64,000 bases of DNA from Leucaena leucocephala (Eukaryota; Streptophyta; Magnoliopsida; Fabales; Fabaceae): assembly GCA_037074615.1 (NCBI GenBank), contig CM073519.1, positions 25,317,001 through 25,381,000 on the forward strand, given 5' to 3'. Position numbers and translations under genes: made by a program. Within the stretch, counting starts at the first letter, position 1; every line of letters starts with the position of its first letter. The notes under the pieces were generated by a model, which saw only the letters and a program-made list of their open reading frames with translations, was not told the DNA's origin and ran no database searches. This document shows, piece by piece, positions 58,005 through 64,000 of the stretch.

Positions 58005-59216
58005 ATGCCGTTTTGTGTTTAAGTTAGGCTTGATTGTTGATTTATATGATATATGTTAGTAGTAGCCGATCATATAATAAGCGTTGTATGTGTGACATAT
58101 ATGGAATCCGTGTTGTGTATGACATAAAAGGAATCTAAAAGGAAATTGAAATCGGTGGTGATGCTTTTTGATTTGATCAATTCGCATAGATGGGGTCTAA
58201 GAAAACCGAATTCAAATTTGTGATTATTTGTGAAAACCGAATTCAGATTCGTGATTATTTATGAAACAAAAACAAAAAAAAATTCTTCCGGGGCGCTGCC
58301 CTAGAGACCCCGCCCGCTAACCGGCTAGCGGGACCGCCGTAGCTACCTGTTCGTAGCACAACATAACCGTAACATATGTTACTTTGTGAATGTTTTAGAT
58401 TTGAAACATTAATTGCCCTTCGATTAGATCTGAATATTGATTCTTGAATGTTTGGGTATGGTGAACAATATGGCTCTAGATTGCAAGTGTTGTAAATTTT
58501 AAATACGACCTGCGTGTCGTGCCTTCCTCTATATACTCTCAATGTACCTTCTCCTCTCATCTCACTCCCCTCGAATATTAAAAGAGGTTTCTATATGTAA
58601 TTTCTCTTTTCTTACTAGAGAGCTCCTCTCATTGGCTTGAGGGGACTTAGGATAGGTGAGCCATATTGTATCATGTTTAGATTATGCATATTATGATTAT
58701 ATCAGCGTATGCATATTACTTGTATGAGATACGAACTGAGAAACATGCGTTTTATAAACCAGATAGTTAAATTAGGCCCTCTAAATGAAATCTTAAGTCA
58801 TAATGCTATCAATTTATGAACACTTGTCAAAACCTTGATCGCTCAATTGTGGACTCCACCAAAGTGGGTGCTTTTGAGTTATCTTGGGGAGATAAGCAAA
58901 GAGTAATGGTGCTACTCTCATAGGTTCATTATTGTTTGACTTAATTGAGATTAACAAAACGGTTTTGGATCTCAAGGCATTAGATGGGATTAGAACATGC
59001 CAGATCATATGATGATAGGATCCCATGAATATCTAAGAGTTACATTTGATGTAATTGGTAAAGGTGTTACCTACCTAAATAACTTAATTTAAGCATCCTG
59101 CCAAAGTGGACTTAAGTTTGAGCCAAATATGGATCTTAGCCCACTAACTATTGCATTGAGGGTTGTTTATTTAGTGGGAGATTACTAATTACATTGCATA
59201 TTTTAATTGTAGAATC
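58005..59216 (+). other. Untranslated leader of copia F
   Basis: A 1.2-kb leader without a coding frame. It contains a GC-rich island (about 58288-58340) with a hairpin at 58313-58332: arms CCCGCTA / TAGCGGG around ACCGGC. Its position between primer site and gag would suit an RNA packaging or dimerisation element, which is inference. Confidence 0.6.
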
Positions 59217-62200
59217 ATGACGACTAGTAATACTGCTACATTATCGCTGCGATCTGTCCTTGAGAAGGACAAACTTAATGGGACAAACTTTCTTGACTAG
59301 TTTAGGAACTTGAGAATTGTTCTCAAGCAGGAAAGAAAGGCGCATGTCCTAGATCAACCCATTCCTGAGGAGCCAGCCGCCAATGCTCCTAGAGCTCAGA
59401 GAGATGCTTACACGAAGCATAAGGAAGACTCTGTCAATGTGGGATGCTTAATGCTAGCCACCATGGTTCTAGAGCTCCAAAGAGATCTCGAACACATGGA
59501 GGCTTATGAGATGATTGTGCATCTCAAGGAAATGTTCCAGCAACAGGCAAGGCAAGAGAGGTATGAGACCACTAAGGCCTTACATTCCTGCAAGATGGCT
59601 GAAGGTGCATCAGTTAGTACTCATGTCTTAAAGATGAAAGGGTACATTGATCACCTTGAGAGGCTTGGATTTCCTATGAGCCAGGAGTTAGCTACGGATT
59701 TGATCTTGAACTCACTCCCGGAAAGTTATGACCACTTTGTCATGAACTACAACATGAACAACATGGAGAAATCTATTTCTGAACTGCATGGGATGCTTAA
59801 AACTGCTGAGCCGAGTCTTAAGAAGAAACCCAGTAATGTTTTGATGGTTCAGAAAGGAAAGGGTACGAAAAAGAAAGGCAAAGGCAAGGGGAAGGGTCAT
59901 GGCTCATCAGGTAAGACCAAAGAGTCAGGCAAGCCTGAAACCAAGCTTGCACCAAAGAAGGCAAAGCCTCCGAAGGAAGGAGTCTGCTTCTTCTGCAATG
60001 AACCGGGTCATTGGAAGAGGAATTGCAAACTCTACCTCGAAGATCTGAAAAATAACAAGAAGGATAGCGGGGTTATCGCTTCAGGTATTTATGTTATAGA
60101 CATTCATCTTTCTACTTCCACCTCATGGGTATTAGATACTGCATGTGGTTCTCACATTTGTACAAATGTGCAGGGACTAAAGGACAGTAGGAAGCTGAAA
60201 AAGGGCGAGGTTGACCTACGAGTTGGAAACAGAGCAAGGGTTGCTGCATTAGCTGTAGGGACTTATGAATTAGTTCTGCCCACTGGGCTTTTGTTAGTTT
60301 TGAACAATTGCTATTATGTTCCTGCTTTAAGTAGTAACATTATTTCACTTTCTTATTTGGATAAGGAAGGTTTCACTTCCATTGCTGGGAATAGTAGATG
60401 TTCTATTTATCGTAATGATGTTTTATATGCTCATGGTGATTTGCATGTTGATCATTACATATTAAATTTGGAACAACCCAATCATGGAAATATCTATAAC
60501 ATAACCGCCAAAAGGGTCAAACCAAACGATTTGAATCCCACATACCTCTGGCACTGTCATCTGGGCCACATAAATGAGAAACGCATTTCCAAACTCCATC
60601 AAGATGGATTTCTAAACTCATTTGATTTTGAATCATTTGACACTTGCGAGTCTTGCTTGTTAGGAAAGATGACAAAGTCACCTTTCACTGGGCACAGTGA
60701 GAGGGCCATTGATTTATTGGGCCTCATACATACAGATGTGTGTGGACCGATGAACACAAATGCCAGAGGAGGTTATTCGTACTTCATAACATTTATAGAT
60801 GATTTTAGCAGATATGGGTACATCTATCTGATGAAACATAAATCTGAATCTTTTGAAAAGTTCACAATATTTCAAAATGAAGTACAAAACCAGCTTGGCA
60901 AAACAATTAAAGCCCTTCGATCTGATCGGGGTGGTGAATATTTGAGCCAAGAGTTCATAGATCATCTTAGGAATTGTGGGACACTCTCACAATTGACTCC
61001 TCCAGGGACACCACAATGGAATGGCGTTTCTGAATGGAGGAATCAAACACTATTAGATATGGTTCGATCCATGATGAGTGAAACAGATCTTCCGCCCTCC
61101 TTTTGGGGCCATGCCCTAGAGACAGCTGGGTTCACACTCAATCGTGTTCCATCAAAGGCAATTGAAAAGACTCCGTATGAGATATGGACTGGGAGGACGC
61201 CTAGTTTGTCTTTCCTCAAGATTTGGGGATGTGAGGTCTATGTTAAGCAACAAGCCTCAGACAAATTAGCGCCCAAATCCTCAAAATGCCTTTTTGTGGG
61301 ATATCCTAAGGAAATCAAGGGATATTACGTCTACAACCCTGCTGATAACAAAGTGTTTGTTGTCAGAAATGATATCTTTCTCGAAAGAGAATTTATCTCT
61401 AAAAGAACCAGTGGGAGTAAGGTACAACTCGAAGAAGTTCGAGAGCTACAAGACACCACAGAATTGCAGATGGAAAATAGAGAAGACTCACAACAAGTTG
61501 TTGAGACTCCTCAAGTCACGCAAGGTCCACGTAAATCTAATAGGATACGACTTCAGCCTCAGAGATATGGATTTCTGATTTCTGATAGTCGTGATGTGTT
61601 GCTCATTGAGAATAATGAGCCGACTACCTATCGAGAAGCTATAGTGGGACCAAACTCCCAAAAATGGCTTAGTGCCATGAAGTTTGAGATGCAATCCATG
61701 TACGACAATCAGGTTTAGACCTTAGTCGACCCGCCTGAAGGTGTAAAAACCGTCGGGTGCAAGTGGGTTTTCAAAGAGAAAACTGACATGGATGGCAATG
61801 TAAATGTCTTCAAGGCACGACTGGTTGCAAAAGGTTTTACTCAAACTCATGGTGTGGACTATGATGAGACCTTTTCCCCAGTAGCAATGGCCAAATCAAT
61901 CAGAATCCTCTTTGCTATTGCAGCATATTATGACTATGAAATATGGCAGATGGACGTCAAGACAGCCTTCCTTAATGGAAAGCTCCTTGAGGATGTGTAC
62001 TTGACACAACCTGAAGGGTTTGTGCGTTCCGAGGACTCTGGTAAAGTGTGCAAGCTTCAAAAGTCCATTTATGGACTAAAGCAAGCCTCTCAGAGTTGGA
62101 ATCATCGTTTTGATGAAGTAATCAAAGAGTTTGGATTTCTTCAAAACATTGATGAACCTTGTGTGTACAAGAAGGTTAGTGGGAGCACAGTTGTGTTTTT

Positions 62201-63200
62201 GGTACTCTATGTCGATGACATCCTACTTATTGGGAATGACATTCCTACCTTACAGATTGTCAAGTCTTGGTTAGGAAAGTCTTTCTCGATGAAAGACTTG
62301 GGTAAAGCCACCTACATCCTAGGAATCAGGATCTATAGAGATAGATCTAAAAGACTTATAGGACTCAGTCAGAGTACATACATAGACAAAATACTGCATA
62401 GGTTCAGTATGCACGAATCAAAGAGGGGTTTCATACCCATGTCTCATGGTACTCACCTCAGCAAAGATCTGTGTCCTAGTACATCTGATCAGCGAGGTCG
62501 CATGAGTAAGGTTCCATATGCCTCGGCCATAGGATCTATCATGTACGCCATGTTATGTACTCGACCGGATGTCTCGTTTGCCTTAAGTATGACTAGCAGA
62601 TACCAACAGGACCCTGGTGAGGGCCATTGGACTGCTGTCAAGAATATCCTTAAGTACTTAAGAAGGACTAAGGACTTATTCTTGGTCTATGGTGGATTGG
62701 ATGATGAGCTCTGTGTAACTGGTTACACAGATACGAGTTTCCAAACTGACCAGGACGACCAAAAATCGCAGTCTGGATACATATTCCTCCTCAATAATAG
62801 AGCAGTAAGCTGGAAGAGCTCTAAGCAGGGCACTGTAGCAGATTCTGCAACGGAAGCTGAGTATATAGCAGCATCTGATGCAGCTAAGGAAGCCGTTTGG
62901 ATCAGGAAGTTCATCACAGAACTAGGGGTGATACCTACCATCTCAGATCCAATAACTTTGCTCTGTGACAATAGCGGTGCTATTGCGCAGGCCAAAGAGC
63001 CTAGGTCACATCAAAGGACCAAGCATATACTCAGGCGATTTCATCTCATCAGAGAAATCAATGATAGAGGTGATATAAAAATATGCAAAGTAGCAGGAGA
63101 AGATAATGTTGCTGATCCTCTAACAAAGCCGCTTGTGCAGGCAAAGCATGAGCGTCATGTCAGGTCAATGGGAATTAGTCAAATTAATGATTGTACCTAG
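59217..63200 (+). pseudogene. Gag-Pol polyprotein of copia F, two in-frame TAG codons
   Basis: One register of 1327 codons from ATG 59217 to TAG 63198, interrupted by TAG at codon 28 (59298) and codon 834 (61716); related copia proteins have Trp at both. Domains: Gag about 20-250; zinc knuckle CX2CX4HX4C at C257, C260, H265, C270; protease D-T-A at 307-309 (variant of DT/SG); integrase zinc site H446, H451, C477, C480; integrase D507, D570, E606, the last two separated by 35 residues as in D,D-35-E. Reverse transcriptase has D913 (WQMDVKTAFLNG) and YVDD 998-1001; RNase H starts near D1172. It would make particle and copying enzymes in the cytoplasm. The TAGs block full translation without read-through; everything else looks intact. 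Confidence 0.95.
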
Positions 63201-63201
63201 T

Positions 63202-63214
63202 GCAAGTGGGAGGT
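63202..63214 (+). other. Polypurine tract of copia F
   Basis: GCAAGTGGGAGGT directly before the 3' LTR, the usual copia plus-strand primer tract. Confidence 0.88.
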
Positions 63215-64000
63215 TGTTGGAAATCGTGCCCTAGGGGCCAATCATTGTCTTATGAACATTATTGATTTATGAATTTATTAATTGAGTTATCATATTATTT
63301 GCATGTTTACTATGATGACCATCATTGAATAATTCATGATATTATCCTAAATGTCCCTGGTCGATCATCTATGTGGGAGCACAGATGAAATAAGACCAGT
63401 ATGACTTTGAAGATGTATAGAGATATAAATCAAAGTCATAAGCACATGTAAGAGTACAGGGTGTTGGACCGACCCGCTATGAGAGAACTGCATGGGTAAC
63501 GTCATAAGCTTCTCTCATATACAAACCATGTCAATATGCCCTTTGACCTGAGATCATCATGGATTCCTACATGACAAAACGCTCAGCTTTGACCTAGTCA
63601 AAAGTCACTTTTGACCGAGTGATCAGAAAGACTATGTTCGGGCTTAGTGGTTTTTCATGCGGAGGAATGTGAATGGTCAAGATGGAATTTGTCCCTCACA
63701 TTCGTGGAGAGATATTACTGGGCCCCTCGATGAGTGAGTCTGAGAAATGTATGGCCATACTGTAATGGAAAGGTAGTTCCATTTCTATAGTCAGACTACT
63801 CAGGGATCGAGAAAGTAACGGTCAGTAATAGGAGGATGACATTATCCATGCCTCATCCATGACCAAAATATCGCGTGACAGAAGGGACATGATATGGTTG
63901 TATAAAAGGTTACATCGTTTATCGATCCTCATATGATTTGCGTAGTTGTTATGTCTTGCTAGAGACCGCTTGCGACTTGTGGGCTAGTATAGCAAATGGC
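63215..64000 (+). repeat. 3' LTR of copia F (first 786 bp)
   Basis: Aligns gap-free with 56110-56895. By comparison the remaining 1095 bp lie beyond the window. The TATA box copy is at 63901-63908. Confidence 0.95.

Larger units (their letters stand above)
39736..64000 (+). mobile_element. Family-L LTR retrotransposon copy B (right end outside window)
   Basis: The 5' LTR starts at 39736. It is split by solo LTR D, enlarged by a tandem duplication, and ends at 48788. The interior is 48789-53856. The 3' LTR begins at 53857 and is cut at 56109 by copia F. A 430-bp sample of the two LTRs shows about 15 differences (roughly 3.5%), and they share private variants such as AGAATTTATCGG. B is therefore a genuine pair and younger than A. 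The left flank is GGGAG (39731-39735), which should recur after the 3' LTR beyond the window. Confidence 0.85.
56110..64000 (+). mobile_element. Ty1/copia retrotransposon F (3' LTR truncated by window end)
   Basis: 5' LTR 56110-57990, primer site, leader, a single gag-pol frame in copia order (Gag, protease, integrase, reverse transcriptase, RNase H), purine tract, and 3' LTR from 63215. The expected total is about 8986 bp, ending near 65095. The LTRs align without gaps at a constant offset of 7105 bp, with 6 differences over 786 bp. The left target duplication is probably GAAAG (56105-56109). LTR length, Gag type and primer site recall the Angela/Tork side of Ty1/copia, but the lineage is an inference. 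Confidence 0.95.

Noticed and set aside
60135..60143. Protease D-T-A as an inactivating change in copia F
   Set aside because: I could not establish that the family normally has Gly here. Asp-Thr is kept, so I describe it as a variant only.
1..64000. Search for tRNA, rRNA, CRISPR or organellar sequence
   Set aside because: No cloverleaf-like, rRNA-like or regularly spaced spacer pattern was seen. TGGTATCAGAG matches are retrotransposon primer sites, not tRNA genes.

Overview
The window is plant nuclear DNA, AT-rich and made almost entirely of transposable elements. Evidence for a plant: Ty1/copia and long-LTR retrotransposons primed by initiator Met-tRNA, a Mutator-like element with 9-bp target duplications, CACTA elements, and captured pieces of a laccase and of a plant CYP95-type cyclophilin. 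I see no intact host gene, tRNA, rRNA or CRISPR array. The species cannot be named from the sequence.

Layout. One LTR family, here called family L (LTR about 3.1-3.4 kb, ends TGTCATATCC...GGATGTNACA, 5-bp target-site duplications, initiator-Met primer site), fills most of the window with nine LTRs. Copy C occupies 1-7559 (3' part only). Old sequence follows at 7560-11014: the end of a CACTA transposon (to 9503) and the left part of a decayed copia element E (9655-38258, duplication GTAAG). Family-L copy A (11015-36054, duplication GTTTA) sits inside E. Within A are a 5.4-kb Mutator-like element carrying host gene fragments (11383-16756), the inverted solo LTR S1 (19991-26761, itself split by solo LTR S2 at 22261-25655) and the inverted solo LTR S3 (27214-30436). 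A's gag frame is split by S1 but stays in register across it. The right part of E (36060-38258) holds a 725-bp mini-CACTA.

From 39736 to the end is family-L copy B. Its 5' LTR is split by solo LTR D (40242-43572) and then enlarged by a 2608-bp tandem duplication best explained by unequal crossing-over. The interior (48789-53856) carries an unrecognised decayed ORF next to the primer site, and the 3' LTR (from 53857) is interrupted by a young, nearly full-length Ty1/copia element F (56110 to beyond 64000). The F polyprotein (59217-63200) keeps all domains but has two in-frame TAG codons.

Most interesting points: (1) the gene-fragment-carrying Mutator-like element holds a CYP95-like cyclophilin in two oppositely oriented pieces, a 21-bp minisatellite and intron-containing laccase pieces; (2) a perfect heat-shock element stands at fixed distance upstream of the TATA box in seven family-L promoter copies; (3) the nesting can be read to the base from target duplications; (4) the copy-B interior ORF has no family I recognise. 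No working host pathway is encoded here: the window records transposition, decay and recombination, with only F likely to be recent.
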